A stretch of DNA of 40,655 nt, taken from assembly GCA_022843855.1 (NCBI GenBank), contig JALHMV010000007.1, forward strand, positions 1 to 40,655, written 5' to 3'. This DNA is from Patescibacteria group bacterium (GTDB taxonomy: Bacteria > Patescibacteriota > UBA1384 > 2-12-FULL-50-11). The notes under the pieces were generated by a model. It was given only the letters and a program-made list of their open reading frames with translations, was not told where the DNA came from and did not search any database. Shown piece by piece: positions 1 through 10,011 of this stretch (positions within the stretch are counted from its first letter, which is position 1; each line of letters begins with the position of its first letter). The position numbers and the translations under genes are program-made.

Positions 1-79
1 GACCACCGCGCAGGGTGACGGACTTGCTGTGCAGGTAGTAAGTCTTACCTGACTTTTTAGAAGTTGTGCTAAATGCCAT
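1..79 (-). CDS. Partial small hypothetical protein (N-terminus MAFSTTSKKSGKTYYLHSKSVTLRGG...), runs off the window edge
   Basis: Minus-strand ATG at 79 preceded by a strong GGAGGTGAG ribosome binding site; open to the window edge. Confidence 0.7.
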   Translation of the reverse strand, partial: MAFSTTSKKSGKTYYLHSKSVTLRGG

Positions 80-274
80 TAACCACTCACCTCCTTCCCC
101 AATGTGTTTGTTCTAATCTTGTTTGACGCAGGATTTCTCCCGGTCACTAACCTGATATTCAGGTTAACGATTCTCAAAGTAAAGACACCTAATACCCCTG
201 TCAAGCGGATAGCTGCTCCCAACAGGTTGGATACAGTTTCAACAAACAGATTCACGCGTTACAATACGTCGGTG

Positions 275-2281
275 ATGAAATTCGAGCTCAACCAAGAGGT
301 TCAGCCAAAAGGCGATCAGCCTAAAGCGATCGCCTCGCTTGTCGAGGGCGTCAATCGTGGCGATCAGCACCAGATCCTCTTGGGAGTCACCGGCTCGGGA
401 AAAACCTTCACCGCCGCCAACGTCATCCAGCAAGTTCAAAAACCAACGCTCGTTATCGCTCACAACAAAACACTCGCCGCCCAGCTCACCAGCGAGTTTC
501 GCCACTTCTTTCCCAAAAACGCCGTCGAGTACTTCGTCTCGTACTACGACTACTACCAACCCGAGGCGTACATGCCCAACTCCGATACCTACATCGAGAA
601 AGAGGCCCAGATCAACGACGAAATCGACCGCTTACGTCACGCCGCCACCCAAGCCGTCTTGAGCCGCCGGGACGTAATTATTGTCGCCTCCGTCTCCTGT
701 ATCTACGGCCTCGGGTCAGCTGAGGAATATCAAAAAGCGACGCTCGTCGTCCACAAGGGCGAAACCGTTAGCCGCGATGCCGTTATCGACAAGCTCGTTT
801 TTCTACAATACCAACGTAACGACGTCGAACTAGCACGGGGTACTTTCCGCGCCCGCGGCGACACGATCGAAGTCATGCCATCGAACGCCCAGCGGATTAT
901 CCGCTTATCGCTCTTTGGCGACACGGTTGAGGAAATCGAAGAGATCGACCCCGTTACCAACGCTCCAATCCAGAACCTACGCTTTGCGGTTATCTACCCA
1001 TCCCGTCACTTTGTCACCCCGACCGACACGATAGAACGGGCAACCGCATCGATCCAGAATGAACTCGACAGCCAACTTAAGAAGCTCGAGCAGCAGGACA
1101 AATTTTTAGAAGCGGAGCGCTTGCGACGAAGAACAAATTACGACCTCGAGATGATCCGCGAGATTGGTTACTGCAACGGTATTGAGAACTACTCCCGACA
1201 CTTTGACGGTCGCGCCCCCGGCGAAACACCCAACACTCTACTCGACTACTTCCCCGACGATTACCTCACCATTATCGACGAGTCCCACGTGACAGTTTCC
1301 CAGCTAAACGGAATGTACAACGGCGACCGCGCCCGCAAAGACATTCTCGTCGAGCACGGTTTTCGCTTGCCGTCAGCTCGGGATAACCGACCACTCAGAT
1401 TTCACGAGTTTGAAGAAAAAACCAAGCAAACAATTTATACCTCGGCCACACCCGGTGCGTACGAATTGGGCAAAAGCCAAAATACCGTCGAACAAATCAT
1501 TCGTCCGACCGGCCTTCTTGATCCCGAGCTAGTTATTCAACCGCTCAAAAACCAAGTCGGTGATCTCATGGAGCGAGTAAAGGATCGGGTCGAGAAACAG
1601 GAGCGGACGCTCGTTACCACGCTGACAAAAAAGATGGCCGAGGAACTAAGCGACTACATGCAGGAACAGGGCGTCAAAGTCCGCTATCTCCACAGCGACA
1701 TCGACACGCTCGAACGAGTCGAGATTTTACGCGAGCTGCGCAAAGGAACCTTTGACGTGCTAATCGGCGTCAATCTGCTGCGCGAAGGCTTGGACCTGCC
1801 CGAGGTCTCGCTCGTCGCCATTCTTGATGCTGACAAAGAAGGCTTTTTGCGCAGCGAGCGCTCGCTCATCCAGACCATCGGTCGCGCCGCCCGAAACGTC
1901 CAGGGACAGGTCATTCTCTACGCCGACAAGATTACCGATTCGATGAAGAAGGCAATCGACGAGACGAACCGTCGTCGTGCTTTGCAAGAGAAGCACAACA
2001 CAGAGCACAATATTACGCCACAGAGCGTTTCCAAAGAAATCACTTCAATCATCGAGCGTGAACTTCAAGAGTCCGTCGGCCTAGATAAGATCGAGAAAGA
2101 ACTGGCCCGCGGCAATATCGACGCGATGATCAAAGACAAAGAACGGCAAATGAAGCTTGCCTCGAGCGAACTACAGTTTGAGCTAGCTGCCATTCTACGC
2201 GACGAGATAATTAAGCTCAAGAAAATTCAGAAAGAGAAAAAGGAGCTCCAGAGCATTGATTTCGGACACGAGGCCAAGTAA
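275..2281 (+). CDS. uvrB: Excinuclease ABC subunit B
   Basis: [19 protein letters not shown] start, [10 protein letters not shown] Walker [11 protein letters not shown] beta-hairpin, C-terminal UVR motif; the ORF's first 57 codons are not UvrB-like. Confidence 0.97.
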   Translation: MKFELNQEVQPKGDQPKAIASLVEGVNRGDQHQILLGVTGSGKTFTAANVIQQVQKPTLVIAHNKTLAAQLTSEFRHFFPKNAVEYFVSYYDYYQPEAYMPNSDTYIEKEAQINDEIDRLRHAATQAVLSRRDVIIVASVSCIYGLGSAEEYQKATLVVHKGETVSRDAVIDKLVFLQYQRNDVELARGTFRARGDTIEVMPSNAQRIIRLSLFGDTVEEIEEIDPVTNAPIQNLRFAVIYPSRHFVTPTDTIERATASIQNELDSQLKKLEQQDKFLEAERLRRRTNYDLEMIREIGYCNGIENYSRHFDGRAPGETPNTLLDYFPDDYLTIIDESHVTVSQLNGMYNGDRARKDILVEHGFRLPSARDNRPLRFHEFEEKTKQTIYTSATPGAYELGKSQNTVEQIIRPTGLLDPELVIQPLKNQVGDLMERVKDRVEKQERTLVTTLTKKMAEELSDYMQEQGVKVRYLHSDIDTLERVEILRELRKGTFDVLIGVNLLREGLDLPEVSLVAILDADKEGFLRSERSLIQTIGRAARNVQGQVILYADKITDSMKKAIDETNRRRALQEKHNTEHNITPQSVSKEITSIIERELQESVGLDKIEKELARGNIDAMIKDKERQMKLASSELQFELAAILRDEIIKLKKIQKEKKELQSIDFGHEAK

Positions 2282-2302
2282 AATTGATCAGTTTAGTGCC
2301 CT

Positions 2303-2599
2303 ATGAAGTGTATCGGACCCGAAAGTTGGTGTGTTTTCATTGAAGAAAGGACTCAGGGAAAGGTGGGCCAAGACTTAGTCGTCGTTTGCCTCAACCCATC
2401 TCGACACTTGCGTCAGTACGTGAACGACCTGGCCGTTGCCGTTACAGGCGGTAAAGAGGTCATTTGCTACTCACTGACCAGCCGAGAAGATCTCGATCGT
2501 GACCCTCTGTTAGCTGAGCTGCTTCCTCGAACGCAATTCATTCAGGGACCGCAGGGCAGTGTCGTCGATTTTCTTCTCCACAGCTTGCCCCGCGTCTAG
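2303..2599 (+). CDS. Hypothetical protein, 98 aa
   Basis: ORF directly downstream of uvrB on the same strand; no family recognised. Confidence 0.5.
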   Translation: MKCIGPESWCVFIEERTQGKVGQDLVVVCLNPSRHLRQYVNDLAVAVTGGKEVICYSLTSREDLDRDPLLAELLPRTQFIQGPQGSVVDFLLHSLPRV

Positions 2600-3588
2600 C
2601 GGGGCTTAATCTTTGCCAATTCAGCGTCTTTGTTGGTGCTAGAAAGAAAAACGCCAGTATCAACCAAGGCCTTTGTCCGTTGCCACATTCTTTCAATCTC
2701 AGCTTCCTCAATATCCGGTAAAGAAAGAAGTGCCTCAGAGATTGCCATACGATTATCATAGCCCCGAGCAACCCGGTCGCGTAATTCAGGCGGTAATGGA
2801 GTACTAACGAGCTTTTTCTCAATATCGTTCCACATCATGAACTGATACGGTCCAGGCAGCTCTCTCCGACTTCCGCCCTTGACGTTATAAAACGTACTAT
2901 TGAACGCAAGTCCGTTATCAATGGCAATCAACTCAGGCGCACCGTTGGTTAGTATCGGCCGCTTCTCGGCATCGACCTTAGCCATGTAGTTATTAACATG
3001 TCGGTCACCGTTGGCAATAATCCAGTCCAGAGCTGCCATATTACGTACATCGGTGGACTCCATAAAAGACTGGCTGTCCTCATCGTCGAGCTCTAAGAGC
3101 GCTTCACTGGCTAACTTATATCTTTCATAAGGCATAAATAATTGCAGCGAGCCGATGTGGCCATTGATCGTACGAAGCGTGGTGGGTGGGACTAGGTCAA
3201 AACCAAAGTGCTCAGAGATCAAGTAGCTCGCAACCTCACGAGGATAGTCGTGGCCTAGGCCATTGGCATTGTAAAAATCCTTAGCCTCGCCGCGAACTGG
3301 CTTGAAGACTGCCTCAACATGATGCCCTGCTTCGTCGTCAATGGTTACAAACTCGGCGATATTTCGAGTCCGACCCGCCTCAATATTAACGTAGGCCATC
3401 TCGACAACGTTACGGTGCGGCGGGACATTGTAGAAATCCTCAATTCGCCCCACAACTTCTGCCGTACCCGCTTCCATAACCGAAACAATCTCCTCTTTGT
3501 TCCCGAATCTCGTTTCTTTCTCGGCAGATTCAGCAGTCTCGACACTCTGGGATTCTTCGGGATTGAATGACGGTCCTCGTTCGCTCAT
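2596..3588 (-). CDS. PI3K/PI4K-like (or HipA-like) kinase-fold protein
   Basis: VFKPVRGE (Lys loop), DWIIANGDRHVNNYM catalytic-loop-like and AIDNGLAF metal-binding-like motifs in kinase order. Confidence 0.65.
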   Translation of the reverse strand: MSERGPSFNPEESQSVETAESAEKETRFGNKEEIVSVMEAGTAEVVGRIEDFYNVPPHRNVVEMAYVNIEAGRTRNIAEFVTIDDEAGHHVEAVFKPVRGEAKDFYNANGLGHDYPREVASYLISEHFGFDLVPPTTLRTINGHIGSLQLFMPYERYKLASEALLELDDEDSQSFMESTDVRNMAALDWIIANGDRHVNNYMAKVDAEKRPILTNGAPELIAIDNGLAFNSTFYNVKGGSRRELPGPYQFMMWNDIEKKLVSTPLPPELRDRVARGYDNRMAISEALLSLPDIEEAEIERMWQRTKALVDTGVFLSSTNKDAELAKIKPR

Positions 3589-3665
3589 ATATCTATTTCT
3601 ACTTAGTTGTCGAGGAAATACAATCCCAAGAACTTTCGGTATTTGTTTGGTAGAATACGGCAGTT

Positions 3666-6524
3666 ATGCCAATCGACGACAAGATAATCATTAAGGGTGC
3701 GCGCGAACACAATCTCAAAAACGTAGATCTGGAATTGCCGCGCGAAAAATTGATCGTCTTTACCGGACTGTCTGGCTCCGGCAAATCATCTTTGGCGTTC
3801 GACACGATTTACGCCGAAGGCCAGCGCCGATACATGGAATCGCTCTCGAGCTACGCTCGACAATTCCTGGGCCAGATGGAAAAACCCGACGTTGACTACA
3901 TCGAAGGCCTCTCACCCGCTATTTCAATTGATCAAAAAACAACCAGCCACAATCCCCGCTCAACCGTCGGGACTGTCACCGAGATCTACGATTATCTTCG
4001 CCTTCTCTTTGCGCGCGTCGGCACACCGTTCTGTCCAAAATGTGGCCGACCGATCAGTCGACAGACGATCGATCAAATGGTCGACCTTGTCGCCACACTC
4101 AAAGAAGAAACACGGATTCTGGTGCTAGCCCCGGTCGTCCGTGGACGCAAAGGTGAGTATCACCAGTTACTCTACGACCTATATAAAGGAGGCTTTGCCC
4201 GAGTTCGTGTCAACGGCGAGATGTTTGCGCTGACCGACACGATTAAGCTTGATCGATACAAGGCGCACACCATCGAAGTTGTCGTCGACCGCCTCATCAT
4301 CGGCCAGTCGTCGCATCAACGCCTCACCGAAGCGGTCGAAACGGCGATCAAACTGTCGAAAGGTCTCGTTATCATCGCGCAGGAAAATAGTGACGACGAA
4401 CTAATGCTCTCGGAAGATCTCGCCTGCCCGTACGACGGTTTTAGCTTGGGTGAGATCTCGCCGCGCTCGTTTTCGTTTAATAGTCCGTATGGTGCTTGCG
4501 TCGACTGCCACGGTCTAGGCTTTAAGAAAGAAGTTTCCGAGCTGCTCGTTATCCCAGATGACAGCAAGACGATCGCCGAAGGCGGCATTATGCCGTGGAC
4601 ATTTTCCCCGACCAACTACTACGGGATCCTCATTAAAAACGCCGCTGAGCACTTCGGGCTCAATATCGACACCCCAATTAAGAATCTCGACAAACAAGAT
4701 CTCGCCAAGCTTCTTCATGGCTTAGGCGCGCCGATCAAGATGCGTTTACGCTACTTTTCCGGCGGCACCGCCCAATACTTCAACGTCTGGTTTCGTGGCA
4801 TCATCCCCCACCTCGAAGAACGCTATAAAGAGACAGAATCCGATCGTGTCCGTGAAGAAGTCGAACGGTACATGCTCTCCGCCAAATGTCAGACCTGCCA
4901 AGGCGCTCGCCTCAAACAGGACGCGCTCATTATTAAAATCAACGACAAGAACATCGCCGACCTGTCCAGCCTCACTATCGATCAAGCTCGGGAGTTCTTC
5001 CAAAAGATCAAGCTCAATACTCGCGACCAAACCATCGCCGGGAAAGTGTTGATCGAAATTCAAAGCCGCTTAGAATTCTTGAGCAAAGTTGGACTCGATT
5101 ATTTAACGCTCGATCGCTCGGCGACAACACTCGCCGGTGGCGAATCGCAGCGTATTCGTCTGGCTTCCCAAATTGGTTCGGCGTTAGTTGGTATTCTCTA
5201 CGTTTTGGACGAACCAACAATCGGCCTCCATCCAACCGACAACCTCAAACTCATTGAGACCTTGAAACGTCTGCGTGACCTCGGCAACTCGGTGATCGTT
5301 GTCGAACACGACGAAGAGACAATGCGCGCCGCCGACTACATCGTCGACATCGGTCCCGGCGCCGGCGAGCACGGCGGTCAGATCGTCGCCGCTGGCACTC
5401 CGGATCAAGTGTTGGCTGACCCCAACTCCATTACCGCCCCTTACTTAACGGGCGCTAAGACAATCGCCGTGCCGGAGAGGCGTCCAATTGAAAAAGGCCA
5501 GCCGTACATTATCGTTCACGGCGCTACCGAAAATAATCTTAAGAATGTTTCCGCCTCGTTCCCGATCGGCCGTTTGACGGTTGTTACCGGCGTCTCCGGA
5601 TCGGGCAAATCAACGCTCGTCACCGAAATCCTATCGAAGGGTATTCATACCAAACTTGGCCTGCGCGGCGATCTGCCAGGCAAGCACGAGTCGATCACCG
5701 GTACGGACAAGATCGACAAAATCATCGAGATCGACCAATCGCCGATCGGCCGGACTCCGCGCAGTAACCCGGCAACCTACACTAAGGCCTTCGATCCGAT
5801 TCGCCAGCTTTTTGCTGCCACGCCGGCCGCCCGAAGTCGTGGTTACCAGCCGGGGCGGTTTAGCTTCAATGTCCAAGGAGGCCGCTGCGAAAACTGCCAG
5901 GGCGACGGCATGATCAAAATTGAGATGAACTTCTTAGCAGACGTCTACATAACCTGTGATATCTGCAAAGGAACCCGCTACAACCGCGAGACACTCGAAG
6001 TCACGTGGAAGGGTAAGAATATCTCGCAAGTTCTCAACATGACAGTCGATGAAGCGGTCGAGTTTTTCGAAAACATCGGCACTATTTCGGACAAGTTTCG
6101 CACGTTGCAGCAGGTTGGACTCGGCTACATTCGGCTTGGACAACCAGCAACGACACTGTCCGGCGGTGAGGCGCAGCGGATAAAATTGGCCGCCGAGCTG
6201 ACTCGCCGTGACACCGGCAAAACTCTCTACATCCTCGACGAACCAACCACCGGTCTCCATTTCGCTGATGTTGAGCGCCTCCTCAGCGTTCTGCAAAAGT
6301 TGGTTGATCGCGGTAACACGATCATTGTGATCGAACACAATATTGATGTTATAAAATCAGCCGACTGGATTATTGATCTCGGACCGGGCGGCGGATCAAA
6401 AGGCGGCACGATCGTCGCCAAAGGTACGCCCGAAGAAGTCGCCCTCAACAAAGAGTCGTTGACCGGGCAAGTTTTGGAACCGGTATTATTTGGCAGGAAG
6501 AAGCCCGCCAGAGTTGGCGGATAA
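3666..6524 (+). CDS. uvrA: Excinuclease ABC subunit A
   Basis: Two ABC modules ([27 protein letters not shown]), zinc-binding cysteines CPKCGRP and [20 protein letters not shown]. Confidence 0.98.
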   Translation: MPIDDKIIIKGAREHNLKNVDLELPREKLIVFTGLSGSGKSSLAFDTIYAEGQRRYMESLSSYARQFLGQMEKPDVDYIEGLSPAISIDQKTTSHNPRSTVGTVTEIYDYLRLLFARVGTPFCPKCGRPISRQTIDQMVDLVATLKEETRILVLAPVVRGRKGEYHQLLYDLYKGGFARVRVNGEMFALTDTIKLDRYKAHTIEVVVDRLIIGQSSHQRLTEAVETAIKLSKGLVIIAQENSDDELMLSEDLACPYDGFSLGEISPRSFSFNSPYGACVDCHGLGFKKEVSELLVIPDDSKTIAEGGIMPWTFSPTNYYGILIKNAAEHFGLNIDTPIKNLDKQDLAKLLHGLGAPIKMRLRYFSGGTAQYFNVWFRGIIPHLEERYKETESDRVREEVERYMLSAKCQTCQGARLKQDALIIKINDKNIADLSSLTIDQAREFFQKIKLNTRDQTIAGKVLIEIQSRLEFLSKVGLDYLTLDRSATTLAGGESQRIRLASQIGSALVGILYVLDEPTIGLHPTDNLKLIETLKRLRDLGNSVIVVEHDEETMRAADYIVDIGPGAGEHGGQIVAAGTPDQVLADPNSITAPYLTGAKTIAVPERRPIEKGQPYIIVHGATENNLKNVSASFPIGRLTVVTGVSGSGKSTLVTEILSKGIHTKLGLRGDLPGKHESITGTDKIDKIIEIDQSPIGRTPRSNPATYTKAFDPIRQLFAATPAARSRGYQPGRFSFNVQGGRCENCQGDGMIKIEMNFLADVYITCDICKGTRYNRETLEVTWKGKNISQVLNMTVDEAVEFFENIGTISDKFRTLQQVGLGYIRLGQPATTLSGGEAQRIKLAAELTRRDTGKTLYILDEPTTGLHFADVERLLSVLQKLVDRGNTIIVIEHNIDVIKSADWIIDLGPGGGSKGGTIVAKGTPEEVALNKESLTGQVLEPVLFGRKKPARVGG

Positions 6525-6525
6525 C

Positions 6526-6556
6526 AAAAACGCCGGATTATTTCACCGGCGTTTTT
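6526..6556. terminator. Bidirectional rho-independent terminator
   Basis: AAAAACGCCGG - 9 nt loop - CCGGCGTTTTT directly after the uvrA stop. Confidence 0.85.
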
Positions 6557-6609
6557 CAGTTGGTGAGCGGGACGAGCTCGTAGCGGCCCAGTCTTCCCTC
6601 GCCCGGACA

Positions 6610-6780
6610 TCAATCAAACGAGTCCCCCTCGCCATAAATGAGGCAGATCAGGACACATCCAACCAAGACCACTACGCCCGTGTCCATGAGGCACCGCCCC
6701 TTTTCCGACCCCATCTCAAAGCCGAACAGGAAGAGGCTAAGGCCCACCATTATTCCGATGATCGGAAGATACTTTCTCAT
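6610..6780 (-). CDS. Small membrane protein, 56 aa
   Basis: ATG at 6780 with AGAGG upstream; MRKYLPIIGIMVGLSLFLFGFEMGSEKGRCLMDTGVVVLVGCVLICLIYGEGDSFD has two hydrophobic segments. Confidence 0.5.
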   Translation of the reverse strand: MRKYLPIIGIMVGLSLFLFGFEMGSEKGRCLMDTGVVVLVGCVLICLIYGEGDSFD

Positions 6781-6917
6781 TTTCCTCTTCAGAAAGCTCA
6801 GTCTGACGTAAGCCTTCAGTCGAGTGGGCGAACAGCGTTTTGCTTGCCGTTCGCCCGGTTGTCCGAGCCCCCTCGGGGCTGGCGGGGGGTGGATGGCGGG
6901 GCCGTTGCCCCCCAATT

Positions 6918-7054
6918 TGGTGGAGGCGCCGGGAATTGAACCCGGTTCCAAGGCTGCAGATCCTCGCACAACACGGTCTTTGTTGTAGGCATTTTCCGTG
7001 TCGGGCACCACCCCGCGTACGAGCTATACAGCCCTGTCGAACCCGTTCGCCCCC
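6918..7054 (-). ncRNA. ssrA-like: tmRNA-like RNA, 137 nt, internally minimal (no tag ORF with stop)
   Basis: 5' GGGGGCGAACGGGTTCGACAGGG and 3' CCGGGTTCAATTCCCGG-CGCCTCC-A-CCA. Acceptor stem pairs 7/7 with a G3-U70 wobble. P2-like helix GGCUGUA/UGCAGCC plus CUCGUAC/GUGCGAG. Confidence 0.75.
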
Positions 7055-7060
7055 GTTGCC

Positions 7061-7080
7061 TTATTACATATATGTAATAA
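7061..7080. repeat. 20-bp perfect palindrome TTATTACATATATGTAATAA, copy 1
   Basis: Read directly; identical to 7739-7758; sits just upstream of the tmRNA-like gene. Confidence 0.95.
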
Positions 7081-7172
7081 CGAAGCGAGAGCGAACAAAG
7101 TTGCTTATCTTCTCAGCGCTTTCGACCCGTTCGCTCGTAAGCGATACAGAAATTCAAAAGCGCAGTTGAAGG

Positions 7173-7200
7173 GGCGGAGAGGGTTTTAGTCCTCTCCGCC
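7173..7200. terminator. Strong hairpin, possible terminator of the 154-aa gene
   Basis: GGCGGAGAGG-GTTTTAGT-CCTCTCCGCC, 10-bp stem, 10 nt beyond the minus-strand stop; no clear T-tract. Confidence 0.6.
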
Positions 7201-7209
7201 GGACTGTCA

Positions 7210-7674
7210 CTATTCGTAGTTGCCCGAGACCGGATCAATTTCCTCGCCGCGAAGCAACGCGGCGAGTACTTTTGGGCCGACTCTGTCGACCCAATCCCAG
7301 CCCTCCGGCTCCCCTCCCTCTGGCACGGGCTCTTTGTAACGGAGACCTTTGATCCCCGCGTGGTAGAGAAAACCACGGTTGGCCCAACCGTCCCGCTTGA
7401 TCCAGCGGGACGTTCCGGTCTGGAAAAGACCTAGTTCGTCCGACTCGACTTCCCACAGCCTTGAGCCGTGGAGGGCCACGTGGAGAACGACCCCGGCTGG
7501 GGTCACAAGGGTCGCGTGTCCCTCGTAGGGTTCCAGCCGCTCCCCCACCTCCTGAATCTCAATCCTATCCGGCAACTGAGCGCCAACCGCATTAGCGATT
7601 AGCCGCAGTCGCTGGTCCGTTGCCCTGACTTGCCGGGTTGGCCCAGCAAGCTCTCCGAATGTGAGTATTCTCAT
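7210..7674 (-). CDS. Orphan protein, 154 aa (MRILTFGELAGPTRQVRATDQ...)
   Basis: ORF with ATG at 7674, followed by hairpin; no family recognised; lies between the two 20-bp palindromes. Confidence 0.6.
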   Translation of the reverse strand: MRILTFGELAGPTRQVRATDQRLRLIANAVGAQLPDRIEIQEVGERLEPYEGHATLVTPAGVVLHVALHGSRLWEVESDELGLFQTGTSRWIKRDGWANRGFLYHAGIKGLRYKEPVPEGGEPEGWDWVDRVGPKVLAALLRGEEIDPVSGNYE

Positions 7675-7738
7675 TTCTTTTTGGTCTGCGCACGACGATG
7701 TTCGTACACTCCTCGCCAACCAAATCCAAAGAACAACG

Positions 7739-7758
7739 TTATTACATATATGTAATAA
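7739..7758. repeat. 20-bp perfect palindrome TTATTACATATATGTAATAA, copy 2
   Basis: Read directly; identical to 7061-7080. Confidence 0.95.
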
Positions 7759-8376
7759 GGAACGGATGTGGGCAGTGAGGAAACTAGATTGTTAAATTTC
7801 GGCCGCTCTCACCCCCGGCTCGTTAGGCCAGCGGTTCACGGCGCGTGCCCGTCAGGGCAAAGCACACTGTATTACAGTCTACCAGCGCAGTGCCGTTGGC
7901 GATTGCGTCGTTGGATACGTGCCCAGCGGGCTCGCAACGTCGCAGTCGATGTTCCAATCAGGCCGATACGCTCGTAGTTAAGAAAGAAGTCGTAGCGGCC
8001 GATCGGCCAACCACTTTTTCCTATCTTTTTGGTGTACGCACGACGAAAATCTATGCAATTTCTCCGTGACGCGCCGATGATACCACGGATCGAGCGAATT
8101 GTCAATAACTTTAGGCGCATTTCTTGATATTAAGCATATGCTAATTCTTGAACTATTTTTTCCATGCGCTCGCGGGAGCTGTGATGGTATATGGATGTGG
8201 ACAGCCCAGGAACTCTACTCTCTTCAAATTGTAGAGAATATTCTCTTACAGATTAGGATCGAGATATATTGCCACTATCGGCCCTAAAATAGTAGCCAGC
8301 TCACTGGCGTGAATATTCCGAACCTGTTACCCATCCACTGACAGAGAAGGTGATTTCTGATACCATAACTGCGCTT

Positions 8377-10011
8377 ATGAAAGATAGTCGCAAACGCCTT
8401 TGGCAAAATCTCCCTCAGAAACCCGGCGTTTACTTGTTTAAAAACGCGAACGGAACCATTTTATACGTTGGGAAAGCGACCAACCTTCGTTCCCGAGTGA
8501 GTAGCTACTTCCTCGGAAAGAATACTGATCGGCCGTGGATCGTGATAATGGCCAACAGTATCAACTCAGTAGAGACAATCGTGGTCGATACCGAGGTCGA
8601 GGCGCTGATGCTCGAAGCAACCCTAATTAAACAGCATATGCCTCACTTCAATATTAAGCTGACGGACGATAAGGCCTACCCGTATATCAAAGTTGCACTG
8701 AACGAACTGATCCCTCGTTTTCTCGTGACGCGACGTCAAATCGACGACAAGGCTCTCTACTTTGGGCCATACCTTTCCGCCCGATCGGCAACATATGCTT
8801 TAGAATTCTTACGAAAACTATATGGAATTCATATCAGCACGCGTCCGCTTCGATCGACCCGCGATCGAGCCTGCCTGAGCTGTCAGTTAGGATCATTCAG
8901 TTGTCCGCTTGCCGGTGAGATTGACGAAGACGCGTATCGCAAGCGGGTTGAAAACGCTCTTGACTTCTTACGAGGAAAGCGTCGCCGAGTTTTGGCCGAT
9001 CTTCGTTTGGCTATGGAAGACGCAGCCAGAGAGGAAGATTTTGAGCGGGCGGCACAATTACGTGATCGAATTGAGGCTATTGAGCACGTCCTGACACGGC
9101 AAGCGGTAATCTCGACAACTCAGGACGACTACGACGTCGTCCATGCCTATAAGACCCAGCACTCTGCAGCTGTGGTTACACTCAGAATTCAGGAAGGTCG
9201 AATTACCGGACAGAAAACATTTCGCTTTGACCTTCGTGGCGACGAGGATATCGCTGACATTGTCCGAAACTTTCTCATTAGCATCTACCTCCACTACTCC
9301 GACATTCCTGGACTCGTCGTCGTAGCTCAGAAGCTCGAAGATACGGACGCGCTTGAACAGCTGATCGGCCAGTCTAGCGGTCGAGCGACTACACTCCGCG
9401 TTGCCGAGCGAGGTGAGAAGAAGAATATGCTTGCCATCGCTGAGAAAAACGCTCGAGCAAAGCTAGAATCACTGCTACTAAAATCAGACCAAGCGTTTAT
9501 CGCCTTGATTGCGCTTCAAGAGTTGCTCAAGCTACCGGAGTTACCGTATCGAATTGAGGCAGTCGACATCTCTAACCTCGGCAGCAGTGAGCCGGTCTCG
9601 GCAACAGTATGTTTCATTGATGGCAAACCGGATAAGAACGAGTATCGTCGCTACAATATTAAAACCGTCTCTGGTCAGAACGACTTCGCGATGATCAGAG
9701 AGGTTGTTCACCGTCGATTCGCCGACACTACCCGACCAACTCCCGATCTGTTTGTTGTCGACGGCGGCCCAGACCAGCTCAAGTTTGCACTTGAGGGTCT
9801 TGCAGATGCGCCGGTTCTACCCAAAACAATTGTCGCTCTCGCTAAAAAACCGGATCGAATCTTTTTGCCGGGGCGTAAACTGCCGATCGCTGTGTCCCGA
9901 GGAAATAAAGGCCTACTCCTCCTTAGTCGGATCCGCGACGAAGTACATCGTTTCGCAATTGGGTTTCAACGGCAGAGGCAGCGCAAACGATCGCTTAGAG
10001 TAGAAGACTAA
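8377..10011 (+). CDS. uvrC: Excinuclease ABC subunit C, C-terminally short
   Basis: GIY-YIG domain (LPQKPGVYLFKNANGTILYVGKATNLRSRVSSYF), UVR motif, RNase H-like domain (AVDISN, FVVDGGPDQ); ends KRSLRVED. Confidence 0.95.
   Translation: MKDSRKRLWQNLPQKPGVYLFKNANGTILYVGKATNLRSRVSSYFLGKNTDRPWIVIMANSINSVETIVVDTEVEALMLEATLIKQHMPHFNIKLTDDKAYPYIKVALNELIPRFLVTRRQIDDKALYFGPYLSARSATYALEFLRKLYGIHISTRPLRSTRDRACLSCQLGSFSCPLAGEIDEDAYRKRVENALDFLRGKRRRVLADLRLAMEDAAREEDFERAAQLRDRIEAIEHVLTRQAVISTTQDDYDVVHAYKTQHSAAVVTLRIQEGRITGQKTFRFDLRGDEDIADIVRNFLISIYLHYSDIPGLVVVAQKLEDTDALEQLIGQSSGRATTLRVAERGEKKNMLAIAEKNARAKLESLLLKSDQAFIALIALQELLKLPELPYRIEAVDISNLGSSEPVSATVCFIDGKPDKNEYRRYNIKTVSGQNDFAMIREVVHRRFADTTRPTPDLFVVDGGPDQLKFALEGLADAPVLPKTIVALAKKPDRIFLPGRKLPIAVSRGNKGLLLLSRIRDEVHRFAIGFQRQRQRKRSLRVED

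Noticed and set aside
104-274. N-terminal 57-residue extension of the uvrB ORF
   Set aside because: Sequence is not UvrB-like; the canonical start MKFELNQ is at 275
4316-6338. Multiple antisense ORFs inside uvrA (and similar ones in uvrB, gap, Clp, priA)
   Set aside because: Shadow ORFs opposite strongly conserved coding sequence, with no recognisable motifs
6918-7054. Ordinary tRNA call at the 3' end of the tmRNA-like gene
   Set aside because: The T-arm and acceptor 3' strand pair with a 5' strand 130 nt away, and there is no anticodon arm; the tmRNA-type 5' head fits better
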